In this document: piece by piece, positions 7,290 through 15,625 of the stretch
How the letters are laid out: each line of letters opens with the position of its first letter
Position numbering within the stretch: position 1 is the stretch's first letter
DNA from: Gorillibacterium massiliense
GTDB taxonomy: Bacteria; Bacillota; Bacilli; Paenibacillales; NBRC-103111
Length of the DNA stretch: 64,000 bases
Assembly (NCBI RefSeq): GCF_000455485.1
Contig: NZ_CBQR020000102.1
Coordinates: 186,001 to 250,000, forward strand
Reading direction: 5' to 3'
The notes under the pieces: model-generated
What the model was told of the DNA's origin: nothing
What the model saw: only the letters and a program-made list of their open reading frames with translations
The model's database searches: none
Program-made: the position numbers and the translations under genes

Positions 7290-9152
7290 TCACCCTGCAT
7301 CCTTTTGAGCAAACTGGTTGTGATACAAGGTGTAGTAAAATCCTTTCTTCTGCAAAAGCTCCTCGTGAGACCCCATCTCCATAATCTCGCCGTCATTGAT
7401 GACCACAATGCGGTCCGCCTCCCGGATGGTGCTGAGCCGGTGGGCGATGACGAAGCTGGTTCTTCCCTTCATCAGCGTCTTCATCGCTTCCTGGATATGC
7501 AGCTCCGTTCGGGTATCCACGCTGCTCGTCGCCTCATCCAGAATCAAGATGGAGGGGTTGGCCAGTACCGCCCGGGCAATGGTAAGCAGCTGCCGCTGAC
7601 CCTGGCTCAAATTGCCGCCTTCAGCGCTCAGATCAGTGTCATAACCGCCCGGCAGCTTGCGGATGAACGTGTCCGCATTCGCCAGCTTGGCCGCCGCCTC
7701 CACTTCCGGATCGGTGGCTTCCAGCCGGCCGTAGCGGATATTTTCCCGGATCGTCCCGGAAAAGACGTGGGCATCCTGCAGCACGAGACCGATCTGCCTT
7801 CTCAGTGCACGCATTTCCATCTCCCCGATGTCTTCACCATCTATAAGGATCCGACCGGATTGGATGTCATAGAAACGCGTCAGCAGGTTGATGATCGTCG
7901 TTTTCCCCGCACCCGTTGGGCCGACTAACGCAATCATTTCACCTGGGGAGACGTGGAGAGAGAGGTTTTTCAGGATCGGCACCTCCGGCCTATAGCCGAA
8001 ATGGACCCGGTCCAGGGTGACTTCACCTTTAATCGGGCGATCGGGCTGGGCAGTGTTTTCTCCCCCATCCTCCGGCTGCAAATCCATTACCTCAAACACC
8101 CGTTCCGCCCCGGCAACCGCCGATTGAAACAGATTGTACTGGTTGGCCAGTTGGTTGATCGGCTGGCTGAACTGGTTGGAATAATTCAGGAAGCTGACGA
8201 TAATGCCCACGGTAATGAGATCATGATAGGCAAAAATCCCGCCGAACACGGCGATGACGACAAAGCTTAAGTTGCGCATCATGTTCATCATCGGGCCCAT
8301 GGAGCCGGAGAGGCTTTGAGCTTTCACGCCGACGGACCGAAGCCGCTCGTTGATTTCACGAAACTGCTCGGCGGTTTTCGCTTCCCGTCCGAATACCTTG
8401 ATCACCTTCAGACCGGAGATGCTCTCCTGCACGAACCCGTTCACTTCGCCCAGCTGCTTTTGCTGCTCGGAAAAATACTGGCGGGTATATTTAGTGATTC
8501 GTTTCGTGAACACGGCAATGAGCGGAACGGTCAAAATCGTGATGAGTGTCATCCACAGGCTCAAGCTTAACATCATGACGACGCTGCCCACCAGAATCAG
8601 GACGCTGGAAATGAGCTGCACCACCGTCTGGTTCAGCGTATTGGAGACGTTGGCGATATCGTTGGTCGTGCGGCTCATCAGCTCACCATGGGTTTTTTGA
8701 TCGAAAAAAGAAATCGGCAGCCGCTGGTACTGCTCGAACAAATCCTGGCGCATGTCGCGAACGGTATTTTGCGATAAACTGGAGGCCATGATCTGCTGAA
8801 TCCACGTGAAAATCGCCCCGCAAACATAGGCCGCCAGCAGCACCAAGCCCATGCGCACAAATCCGGCGGACCGATGGGGATCGATGTAGTCGTCGATGAT
8901 TTTGCCGATCAGATAAGGCCCAGCTAGCGTAAATACGGTCGTCAGTACCGTGCAAATGACTACCACCCACAAAGCCCAGCGCTGGAGTTTCAAGTAACCC
9001 CAAATGCGCAGTAGCGTGCTTTTGGCATTCTTGGACCGGACCTTGGGAACGTCTCCGGGGCGTGGTCCGTGGCCTTGGCGAAAGCCCATTTGAGCGAGGT
9101 TATCCGCTGCTCTCGTTCCGCTAGCGGGAGGGGAGGGTTGATTCTTGGCCAT
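7290..9152 (-). CDS. ABC exporter, permease-ATPase half, canonical site (BmrD/YheH-like)
   Basis: A fused type IV ABC exporter half of 620 residues. A hydrophilic N-terminus is followed by six membrane helices (about 60-340) and a nucleotide-binding domain. Walker A is GPTGAGKTT near 410, the signature is LSQGQRQL, and Walker B ILILDEATSS carries the catalytic Glu; the H-loop is AHRLST. The start at 9152 follows GAGGAGGTG; an in-frame start at 9173 lacks a site. It overlaps the end of the upstream ABC gene by 32 bp. Together with that gene, whose catalytic Glu is replaced, it should form a heterodimeric drug or lipid exporter of the BmrCD, LmrCD or TM287/288 type. Confidence 0.92.
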   Translation of the reverse strand: MAKNQPSPPASGTRAADNLAQMGFRQGHGPRPGDVPKVRSKNAKSTLLRIWGYLKLQRWALWVVVICTVLTTVFTLAGPYLIGKIIDDYIDPHRSAGFVRMGLVLLAAYVCGAIFTWIQQIMASSLSQNTVRDMRQDLFEQYQRLPISFFDQKTHGELMSRTTNDIANVSNTLNQTVVQLISSVLILVGSVVMMLSLSLWMTLITILTVPLIAVFTKRITKYTRQYFSEQQKQLGEVNGFVQESISGLKVIKVFGREAKTAEQFREINERLRSVGVKAQSLSGSMGPMMNMMRNLSFVVIAVFGGIFAYHDLITVGIIVSFLNYSNQFSQPINQLANQYNLFQSAVAGAERVFEVMDLQPEDGGENTAQPDRPIKGEVTLDRVHFGYRPEVPILKNLSLHVSPGEMIALVGPTGAGKTTIINLLTRFYDIQSGRILIDGEDIGEMEMRALRRQIGLVLQDAHVFSGTIRENIRYGRLEATDPEVEAAAKLANADTFIRKLPGGYDTDLSAEGGNLSQGQRQLLTIARAVLANPSILILDEATSSVDTRTELHIQEAMKTLMKGRTSFVIAHRLSTIREADRIVVINDGEIMEMGSHEELLQKKGFYYTLYHNQFAQKDAG

Positions 9153-10887
9153 AGGGCACCTCCTCGTTGCCAAATTGGGACCGGTAAATGTCCTGATAAA
9201 CCTCGCATGTTCTCATTAGCTCGCCGTGGGTGCCGCTGCCCACTATGGCTCCTTCGTCAATGACTACGATTTTCTCAGCTGCGATGACGGAGGAGATCCG
9301 CTGGGCGATGAGGAACGTGATGCTATCCTTCGCCAACGCCTGCAAGGCCATGCGGAGCCGCCGTTCGGTTCCCAAGTCCAAAGCGCTGGTACTGTCGTCC
9401 ATAATCAAAATAGGCGGTTTGATGAGCAGCGCCCGGGCGATGGAAAGCCGCTGTTTTTGCCCGCCGGACAGGTTGACGCCTTTTTGCCCCAGTTCAGTGT
9501 CATACCCATCAGGGAACTTAGCGATAAAGTCATGAGCCTGAGCGACTTTTGCCACCGCCTCGATCTCCTCTTGGGTTGCATCGGATTTGCCGAAGGCGAT
9601 ATTGTCGCGGATCGATCCCGTGAATAAAAAGGATTCCTGGAGGATCATCCCGATGCTCTGCCGAAGATCGGACAGCGGCAGGCCGCGGACATCTTTGCCG
9701 TCGATCCGGACCGAACCGGAGGTAACATCGTAGAGTCGGGGAATCAATTGCACGAGAGTGGACTTGCCGCTGCCCGTAGCCCCGATGATCGCAACGGTTT
9801 CGCCACGGGAAGCTTCCAGAAGGATATCCCGCAGAATCAATTCTTTAGGATCGGTCGATCCGGAATAAGAAAAAGAGACATCCTCGAACGCCACATGTTC
9901 CGCCTTCAAGGACGATGCCGTCCGGTTCTCCGCGTTTTCAATAGTCGGGCGGGTAGTCAACACCTCTTGAATGCGCTTTGCGGAAACGTTGGCTTGCGAG
10001 AGGTTCATCATGAGACCGCTCACCATTAAAAGAGAGGAAAGCACTTGCGCCACGTAATTGACGAACGCCACCAAATCTCCTACGCGAACCGATCCCGCCC
10101 ATACCTGATGGCCTCCGTAGAGCAGAATGATCACCATGCACGCATTCATGATGATTGTCATGATCGGGGAGTTGAGCGCGATGAAACGCGCCGCTTTTAT
10201 AGAAATTTGGGTATAGTCCCGGTTGACCTCGCGAAACCGCTTCGTTTCGTAATCGGAGCGAACGAATGCCTTCACCACCCGAATGCCCGCTAAATTTTCC
10301 TGAATCCGAATATTCACCGCATCCAGCTTCGCCTGAACGCTTGCGAATAAAGTCGTGGAAAACTGGATAAGTACGACGAGGACGGCGACGAGAACAATCA
10401 AGGTAGCCAGCAAAATCAAACCCAGCCGCACGTTCATCAACAGCGCCATCACCACGCTGCCGATGAGCAGGCTCGGCGCCCGGACAAAACCCTGCAAGGC
10501 CATTTGCAGCATATTCTGCACTTGCACCACATCGTTGGTCATCCGCGTGATGAGCGAACCAGTTTTGAACGTATCCAGATTTTCAGCGGAAAAGGTTTGC
10601 ACCTTGTTGAACAAGCCTTCCCGGACGTCTGCCCCAAAATTTTGGGAGGCGCGGCTGGCGAACAAATTACACCCTACGCCGGCGATAAGCCCAAGCACCG
10701 CCACCAGCGCCATCGTCCATCCGGTGCGCTCAATCACGCTGAAGTCCCGTTCCACCACCCCAAAATTGACGATATGGGCGGCCAACCGAGGCTGAAGCAA
10801 ATCAAAAAAGACTTCAAACATCATAAACAGCGGCCCGAGAATAAAAAACTTCCGGTACGGCTTGATATACTTTTTCAATCCCCACAT
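9121..10887 (-). CDS. ABC exporter, permease-ATPase half, degenerate site (BmrC/YheI-like)
   Basis: The other exporter half, 588 residues: six membrane helices at about 15-300, then an ATPase domain with Walker A GATGSGKST, signature LSGGQKQRL and Walker B ILIMDDSTS. The residue after the Walker B Asp is Asp, not the catalytic Glu, and the H-loop is degenerate (AQRISS, Gln for His). Both changes mark the inactive-site subunit of heterodimeric exporters. The gene starts 2 bp after the stop of the small upstream gene, so its translation is probably coupled to that gene. The 3' end overlaps the partner by 32 bp. The substrate is not predictable, but multidrug export is the usual role. Confidence 0.92.
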   Translation of the reverse strand: MWGLKKYIKPYRKFFILGPLFMMFEVFFDLLQPRLAAHIVNFGVVERDFSVIERTGWTMALVAVLGLIAGVGCNLFASRASQNFGADVREGLFNKVQTFSAENLDTFKTGSLITRMTNDVVQVQNMLQMALQGFVRAPSLLIGSVVMALLMNVRLGLILLATLIVLVAVLVVLIQFSTTLFASVQAKLDAVNIRIQENLAGIRVVKAFVRSDYETKRFREVNRDYTQISIKAARFIALNSPIMTIIMNACMVIILLYGGHQVWAGSVRVGDLVAFVNYVAQVLSSLLMVSGLMMNLSQANVSAKRIQEVLTTRPTIENAENRTASSLKAEHVAFEDVSFSYSGSTDPKELILRDILLEASRGETVAIIGATGSGKSTLVQLIPRLYDVTSGSVRIDGKDVRGLPLSDLRQSIGMILQESFLFTGSIRDNIAFGKSDATQEEIEAVAKVAQAHDFIAKFPDGYDTELGQKGVNLSGGQKQRLSIARALLIKPPILIMDDSTSALDLGTERRLRMALQALAKDSITFLIAQRISSVIAAEKIVVIDEGAIVGSGTHGELMRTCEVYQDIYRSQFGNEEVPYGQESTLPSR

Positions 10888-10889
10888 AT

Positions 10890-11201
10890 CTAGTTGGACC
10901 CTTCTTCTTTCCCGTCTTGGTTATTTGTCTGGCTGTCTTCCCGCTCGCGGATCTCAAAATGCCGGGTATATTCGTCGATAATCGACTCCACCGCCTTCAG
11001 CTCGCCCAACAGAACCGGTTTGATATCCGTAAACTCCGGCGCTTCCAGCTGCTGCTTCAAAGTGGCGCGCTTTCCGTTCAGCCGCTCCAAAAACTCCAGC
11101 GCACGCCCCCGGCGAAACGTTTGGGCTCCTTGATGATGTCTGCCTCGATGCCCTTCTCCCTTGCACTTTTCTTCATTCCTCCAGCCGTCATGATCCCTCA
11201 T
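10890..11201 (-). CDS. Small His/Arg-rich conserved-type protein upstream of the ABC exporter pair
   Basis: A 103-residue soluble protein, N-terminally rich in His, Arg and Gly (residues 1-30). A probable alpha-helical domain follows (AQTFRRGRALEFLERL, LKAVESIIDEYTRHFEI) and then an acidic tail. The start at 11201 has GAGGTGAG upstream; the longer in-frame start at 11252 lies within the promoter and operator and is rejected. The family is not confidently recognised; small proteins like this often precede heterodimeric ABC exporters in Paenibacillus (recollection, not checked). It could be a regulator of the exporter, or a translated leader like B. subtilis BmrB, although it is larger than BmrB. 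It ends 2 bp before the BmrC-like start. Confidence 0.75.
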   Translation of the reverse strand: MRDHDGWRNEEKCKGEGHRGRHHQGAQTFRRGRALEFLERLNGKRATLKQQLEAPEFTDIKPVLLGELKAVESIIDEYTRHFEIREREDSQTNNQDGKEEGSN

Positions 11202-11221
11202 GATTATGCTCACCTCTTTTC

Positions 11222-11271
11222 GTATACGTTTGTATACGTTAATTGTATACATTTGTATGCGTCATCGTCAA
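11222..11271 (-). promoter_or_regulatory. Promoter with twin GTATAC-N4-GTATAC operators for the ABC exporter operon
   Basis: Two 16-bp dyads, GTATACGTTTGTATAC (11222-11237) and GTATACATTTGTATGC (11245-11260), are spaced exactly 23 bp apart. They overlap a minus-strand sigma-A promoter: TTGACG (11266-11271), 16 bp, TATACA (11244-11249). A repressor dimer pair here would block the promoter. No regulator gene adjoins, so the repressor is encoded elsewhere. Confidence 0.7.
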
Positions 11272-11311
11272 CTGAATGTCTGCTGAAAATGCAAATCAAC
11301 CTCCCACGCTA

Positions 11312-11345
11312 AAAGAAAAAAGGCACCCTCGAATCAGTGGGTGCC
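11312..11345 (-). terminator. Terminator of the HxlR regulator gene
   Basis: On the minus strand, GGCACCC, a 10-base loop and GGGTGCC are followed by TTTTTTCTTTT. It lies 65 bp after the hxlR-like stop. Confidence 0.85.
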
Positions 11346-11409
11346 CAAATAAAATGCCCGCGCCTAATGCAGAGAGAATGCGTTGTACGCTCAAGATTTC
11401 GTCCTTTTT

Positions 11410-11799
11410 TCAATCCGTTAGCTTTTCCTTATTATTCAACATGTTATCCTCAAGCACAGCGAATTTATCATCATACTCTTTAAGAATATGCATTTCTCCC
11501 CACGCGCATAATGAATCCAAAATCGATTTCAAGCTCCATCCATACTCGCTAAGCTCATACTCCACTTTAGGAGGCACTTGATTATAAACGATCCGATTGA
11601 CAATGCCGTCCTCCTCCAACTCTCTCAGCTGTTGGGTTAACATTTTTTGCGTAATCCCCGTCATTAGCCGCCTTAAATCACTCGTCCGTTTCTTCCCGTG
11701 AGTTAGATAGCACAAAATGACGCACTTCCACTTTCCCCCGATTACCTCCAGCGTCGCCTCGACGGAGATATTATATTTCTTCTTCCCTGTGACCTTCAT
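11410..11799 (-). CDS. HxlR/MarR-like winged-helix transcriptional regulator
   Basis: A 129-residue HxlR-family DNA-binding protein. The signature is present at residues 18-80: EVIGGKWKCVILCYL, then the recognition segment MTGITQKMLTQQLRELEEDGIV and the wing QVPPKVEYELSEYGWSL. No effector cysteine is present in the core helix region, although one Cys lies at about residue 29 and another near 108. It is divergent from an MFS exporter plus aldo/keto reductase pair, and a 28-bp near-perfect dyad lies in the gap. HxlR members often respond to reactive carbonyls (as B. subtilis HxlR responds to formaldehyde) or quinones. Control of the divergent genes is therefore likely, and a carbonyl signal would fit the reductase. 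Confidence 0.9.
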   Translation of the reverse strand: MKVTGKKKYNISVEATLEVIGGKWKCVILCYLTHGKKRTSDLRRLMTGITQKMLTQQLRELEEDGIVNRIVYNQVPPKVEYELSEYGWSLKSILDSLCAWGEMHILKEYDDKFAVLEDNMLNNKEKLTD

Positions 11800-11818
11800 A
11801 ACAACCTCCTGTTATCTC

Positions 11819-11846
11819 ACGATAGGCACTTTTAAGTGCCTATCGT
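11819..11846. promoter_or_regulatory. 28-bp dyad operator between hxlR-like and MFS genes
   Basis: ACGATAGGCACTT, TT, AAGTGCCTATCGT: 13-bp perfect arms centred in the divergent intergenic region, 19 bp upstream of the regulator start. A second partial match, AAGTGCGTAC, follows at 11853-11862. It is the best candidate binding site for the HxlR protein. Confidence 0.75.
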
Positions 11847-11936
11847 ACAAAAAAGTGCGTACTGTTCAGTTCCGATGTTACCGCTCATAATAGCACTTAC
11901 CGGCCGGGCATTACAAAAGGATTGGAGTGGAAACAT

Positions 11937-13163
11937 ATGCCTCGCAAGAATAATAGAAACCTTTTGGCGTTGCTTGCATTAGCCATCAGTGCGTTTGCAA
12001 TTGGGACAACCGAGTTTATCAGCGTAGGCCTGCTTCCGCTTATCGCTGCGGACTTTCATATATCGGTCACGACTACGGGATTAACCGTTACGTTGTATGC
12101 GCTAGGCGTAACCTTCGGGGCTCCCGTCCTAACCTCATTGACTTCCCGCATTTCGCGGAAAACGCTACTGCTGTGGATCATGGTCGTATTTATCGCAGGT
12201 AATGCACTAGCCGCAGCAGCCAGCGGAATAACCGTTTTGCTGATGGCCCGAATTATTTCCGCGTTGGCTCATGGGGTATTCATGTCCATTGGCTCTACGA
12301 TTGCAGCCGACCTCGTACCCGAACATCGACGAGCCAGCGCCATTGCCATCATGTTTTCCGGTCTTACGATCGCTACCGTAACCGGAGTCCCATTAGGCAC
12401 TTTCATCGGTCAGCAAATGGGTTGGCGTGTCGCTTTCATTGCCATTACCGGTGTCGGTATTTTAGCTTTCCTGGCAAACATGACACTAGTCAACTCCAAT
12501 TTGCGAAAAGGGGGCAAAATACTCCTGAGCGATCAGTTCAAGCTCGTGACAAACCCTCGTTTGATGCTAGCCTTTATCATTACGGCGTTAGGATATGGAG
12601 GCACTTTTGTCGTCTTCACTTATCTATCCCCGTTGCTTCATGATTTGTCCGGATTCGCAGACGGAACGATTGCGGTCATCCTTCTTCTGTATGGACTCGC
12701 CATTGCCATCGGCAATGCAATTGGAGGCAAAGCGGCTAACCGCAATCCTGTGAGGGCTCTATTCTACATGTTTTCCATTCAAGCCGTTGTACTCTTGGTA
12801 CTGGCTTTTACAGCGCCTTATAAAGCCGCGGTACTAATAACCCTCTTTTTCATGGGCTTGTTCGCCTTTATGAATGTCCCCGGCCTGCAAGTTTACGTCG
12901 TGATGCTGGCTGAACGCGTGGCTCCGCAAGCAAAAGACGTGGCTTCCGCAGTTAACATTGCCGCATTTAACGCAGGCATTGCGATTGGCGCCTATTTGGG
13001 CGGTGTTGTTACCGACTCTATCGGACTAATCCATACGACCTGGATCGGAGCCTTAATGGTATTGGGGGCCGTCGTGCTGACTGCACGGGCCGGAATCTTG
13101 GAACGTAAAGATCAAGCAAGATTCGAAACAACTGATGGTAAGCCGGAACAAGCAGCGGTTTAA
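11937..13163 (+). CDS. MFS transporter, DHA1 family (AraJ/YdhP-like)
   Basis: A major facilitator of 408 residues with 12 predicted membrane helices. FAIGTTEFISVGLLPLIA in helix 1 is diagnostic of the arabinose-efflux/AraJ-like DHA1 group, and the first cytoplasmic loop has a motif A-like SLTSRISRKTLLL. The start at 11937 has TTGGAGTGG upstream; a TTG at 11922 is in frame but would overlap that site. The aldo/keto reductase follows after 24 bp, so export and reduction of a toxic compound are probably co-regulated by the divergent HxlR protein. The substrate is unknown. Confidence 0.9.
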   Translation: MPRKNNRNLLALLALAISAFAIGTTEFISVGLLPLIAADFHISVTTTGLTVTLYALGVTFGAPVLTSLTSRISRKTLLLWIMVVFIAGNALAAAASGITVLLMARIISALAHGVFMSIGSTIAADLVPEHRRASAIAIMFSGLTIATVTGVPLGTFIGQQMGWRVAFIAITGVGILAFLANMTLVNSNLRKGGKILLSDQFKLVTNPRLMLAFIITALGYGGTFVVFTYLSPLLHDLSGFADGTIAVILLLYGLAIAIGNAIGGKAANRNPVRALFYMFSIQAVVLLVLAFTAPYKAAVLITLFFMGLFAFMNVPGLQVYVVMLAERVAPQAKDVASAVNIAAFNAGIAIGAYLGGVVTDSIGLIHTTWIGALMVLGAVVLTARAGILERKDQARFETTDGKPEQAAV

Positions 13164-13187
13164 TCTATTTTTTAGGAGGAATCTATA

Positions 13188-14030
13188 ATGATGAAGCATC
13201 TCCAAGATACAGTAACTTTACACAACGGAGTAAAAATGCCCGGGCTTGGACTTGGCGTATTTAAAGTGGAAGAAGGCGACGCGTTGGTTCAAGCGGTCAA
13301 AACGGCTATTGCACACGGTTACCGCAGCATCGATACCGCCGCGATTTATGGCAATGAACGAGGTGTCGGCCAAGGGATTCGGGAAGCTTTGCAAGAGAAC
13401 GCGATTCCGCGGGAAAGTCTCTTCGTAACGTCCAAGGTATGGAACGCCGACTTGGGCTATGAATCCACACTGGCTGCCTATGAAACGAGTTTGAAGAAAC
13501 TGGGTCTGGACTACCTTGATCTGTACCTCATTCACTGGCCGGTAGAAGGTAAGTACAAAGAGGCTTGGAGAGCTATGGAAACCTTGTATCAAGAAGGGCG
13601 AGTAAAGGCCATTGGGGTAAGCAACTTCCATATTCACCACCTGGAAGATCTGATGGAGAGCGCCCGCATCAAGCCGATGGTCGACCAGGTCGAATTCCAC
13701 CCTCGCTTAAGCCAAAGGGATTTGCTTCGTTTCACGCAGGAGCACGGCATCCAAATGGAGGCTTGGTCGCCATTGATGCAAGGCGAACTCCTGAGCAACC
13801 CGACGCTACTTGAACTAGCGGCCAAATACGGCAAATCCGTCGCACAAATCATTTTGCGCTGGGATTTGCAGCACGGGGTGATCACCATACCCAAATCAAC
13901 CAAGAAGCAGCGCATCCTGGAAAATGCAACGCTGTTCGACTTTGCATTGAGTCAAGAGGACATGGAGAGAATCGATGGGCTGAATCAAAATAAACGCATT
14001 GGGCCTGATCCGGATCACTTTGATTTTTAA
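13188..14030 (+). CDS. Aldo/keto reductase
   Basis: A 280-residue NADPH-dependent AKR with the full catalytic tetrad: Asp and Tyr in SIDTAAIYGNERGVG (near 52-57), Lys in FVTSKVWN (near 82) and His in YLIHWP (near 115). The C-terminal cofactor segment TIPKSTKKQRILEN is canonical (AKR5-like, compare B. subtilis YvgN/GlyR). The start follows AGGAGGAATCTATA; ATG at 13188 and 13191 are adjacent alternatives. It shares an operon with the MFS gene and ends at a hairpin 14 bp downstream. Reduction of reactive aldehydes such as methylglyoxal is the common role of this subgroup and would fit HxlR control. Confidence 0.92.
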   Translation: MMKHLQDTVTLHNGVKMPGLGLGVFKVEEGDALVQAVKTAIAHGYRSIDTAAIYGNERGVGQGIREALQENAIPRESLFVTSKVWNADLGYESTLAAYETSLKKLGLDYLDLYLIHWPVEGKYKEAWRAMETLYQEGRVKAIGVSNFHIHHLEDLMESARIKPMVDQVEFHPRLSQRDLLRFTQEHGIQMEAWSPLMQGELLSNPTLLELAAKYGKSVAQIILRWDLQHGVITIPKSTKKQRILENATLFDFALSQEDMERIDGLNQNKRIGPDPDHFDF

Positions 14031-14043
14031 GCCAAAGATAAAC

Positions 14044-14073
14044 AAAGGCACCCTCGAATTAGAGGGGGCCTTT
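14044..14073. terminator. Bidirectional terminator between the aldo/keto reductase and MATE genes
   Basis: AAAGGCACCCTC, a GAATTA loop and GAGGGGGCCTTT form a symmetrical stem flanked by A and T runs, between convergent genes. Confidence 0.8.
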
Positions 14074-14079
14074 ACCTGT

Positions 14080-15465
14080 TTACGAAGCTTGCTGCTCCGA
14101 ACTTATCGTTGCCGGGGTCACCAGGGCTTTCTTTTCCCAGGCTCGGCTTCTCCAGCGAAGCAGCATGATCACTCCGCGCGTCCATTCGTCCACAGCGAAG
14201 GCAATCCATATGCCCAGCAGTCCGAGGCTCGTGTGAACGCCCAGGATATACGCAAGGGGTACGGAGATTCCCCACATCGAGCATACGCCCATCATGACGG
14301 GAAACCGTGCGTCACCTGCCGCCCGTAAGGAATTGATAATGACAATATTGAAGGTCCGGCCAGGCTCAAGCAAGACAGATAGCAAAAGGATACCTGCACC
14401 GACGGCGATAATGTCCGCATCATGCGTGAACATCCCGATAATATCACGCCGGAATAGCGATGCCGTGCCCACCACGATAAAGGTGACGAAGAAACTGATT
14501 TTCACGCTTTTCATCAGCCTTTGGTAAGCTGCCTTCATATCCCCTGCACCGACCATCTGCCCGACCATAATCTCCGTACCCGCGCCGATAGCCATAGCAA
14601 GGGCCATAAAATAGTTCGATACGTTCATCACGTACACATGGGTATTTAGAGCGGTGACGCCAATGATATTGACGAAGCCCACGACCATGAGGTACTGCGA
14701 CTGCCAGGACAGGTGCTCCCCGGCGGCAGGCAAACCGACGCTCAAAATCTTTTTCACGTAAGAGCCGTTCCAAGTAATGTAGTCCTTACGCCGAATCGGC
14801 GCCGGAGAGCGGCGGTACAGAATGAAAAAGAGCACGACGATACCGATTAAGCGGCTGACCACCGTGGAAATGGCCGCGCCTGTAACGCCCCATTCCGGAA
14901 AACCGAACTTGCCAAAGATCAATAAATAATTGCCGGTCATATGGATCAAATTGACCCCTAAGGTTACATACATGACGCTTTTCGTGTGTCCGCCCGCCCG
15001 GACAATGGATGAAATGGCATAAGAAAGAGCTTCAATCCAGATGAAGCCGCCGATGATTTTCAAATAGCGGCTGGCGATCCCAATCTGCTCCGGGTTCAAA
15101 TTCAACAACCGCATGAGCGATTCTCCGAAATTGACGAGCAGAACGCTGACGATGATCCCAAAAATCAGGTTAATCGTAATGGCGAGGGCCGAGATGCGGC
15201 TCGCTTCCTGCTCCCTGCGGGCGCCGATATATTGGGAAACGACGACGCTGGTGCCAATCCCGACAAAGCCGAACATCATGATGCAAAAAAAGATGATTTC
15301 GTTGGCTAATCCCACCGCCCCCGTGGCTGTATCCGAAATGCGGCTTAACATAAATACATCCACAGTTCCGAGCATCATCCGAAGGACAGAGTCGACGAAA
15401 ATCGGCCAAGTCACGGCAAAGAGACTGAGTTTCTTCCAAGATGGTGTTTGATCTGATAATGTCAC
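14080..15465 (-). CDS. MATE family multidrug efflux transporter
   Basis: A NorM/DinF-type MATE protein of 461 residues with 12 predicted membrane helices. The repeated halves begin FAVTWPIFVDSVLRMMLGTVD and VGLPAAGEHLSWQSQ. VGQMVGAGDMKAAYQ and VVSQYIGARREQEASR are the paired helix-2/8 loops of the family. A GTG start at 15465, preceded by TAGGAGTAAG, is chosen over an in-frame ATG at 15582 that falls in the terminator hairpin of the ara operon. It is expected to be a cation-coupled drug exporter. It is monocistronic: a bidirectional terminator lies at its 3' end. Confidence 0.88.
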   Translation of the reverse strand: MTLSDQTPSWKKLSLFAVTWPIFVDSVLRMMLGTVDVFMLSRISDTATGAVGLANEIIFFCIMMFGFVGIGTSVVVSQYIGARREQEASRISALAITINLIFGIIVSVLLVNFGESLMRLLNLNPEQIGIASRYLKIIGGFIWIEALSYAISSIVRAGGHTKSVMYVTLGVNLIHMTGNYLLIFGKFGFPEWGVTGAAISTVVSRLIGIVVLFFILYRRSPAPIRRKDYITWNGSYVKKILSVGLPAAGEHLSWQSQYLMVVGFVNIIGVTALNTHVYVMNVSNYFMALAMAIGAGTEIMVGQMVGAGDMKAAYQRLMKSVKISFFVTFIVVGTASLFRRDIIGMFTHDADIIAVGAGILLLSVLLEPGRTFNIVIINSLRAAGDARFPVMMGVCSMWGISVPLAYILGVHTSLGLLGIWIAFAVDEWTRGVIMLLRWRSRAWEKKALVTPATISSEQQAS

Positions 15466-15564
15466 GTTTTGCTTACTCCTATTCGTTCTTTTCCATGCGT
15501 TTTTCCTAGTGTAGTGCGTGCTTGCCAAAATGTCTATGGCGAAAAGAGGCATGAATATATGGAA

Positions 15565-15598
15565 AATAGGCGAATAAGCCATCGCTTATTCGCCTATT
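15565..15598 (-). terminator. Terminator of the ara operon
   Basis: A perfect 15-bp stem (AATAGGCGAATAAGC and its complement) with a 4-base loop lies 28 bp after the araA stop. It is followed on the minus strand by TTTTCC. Confidence 0.85.
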
Positions 15599-15625
15599 TG
15601 ATGTTTGTAGGACTCTCTTGAATCC

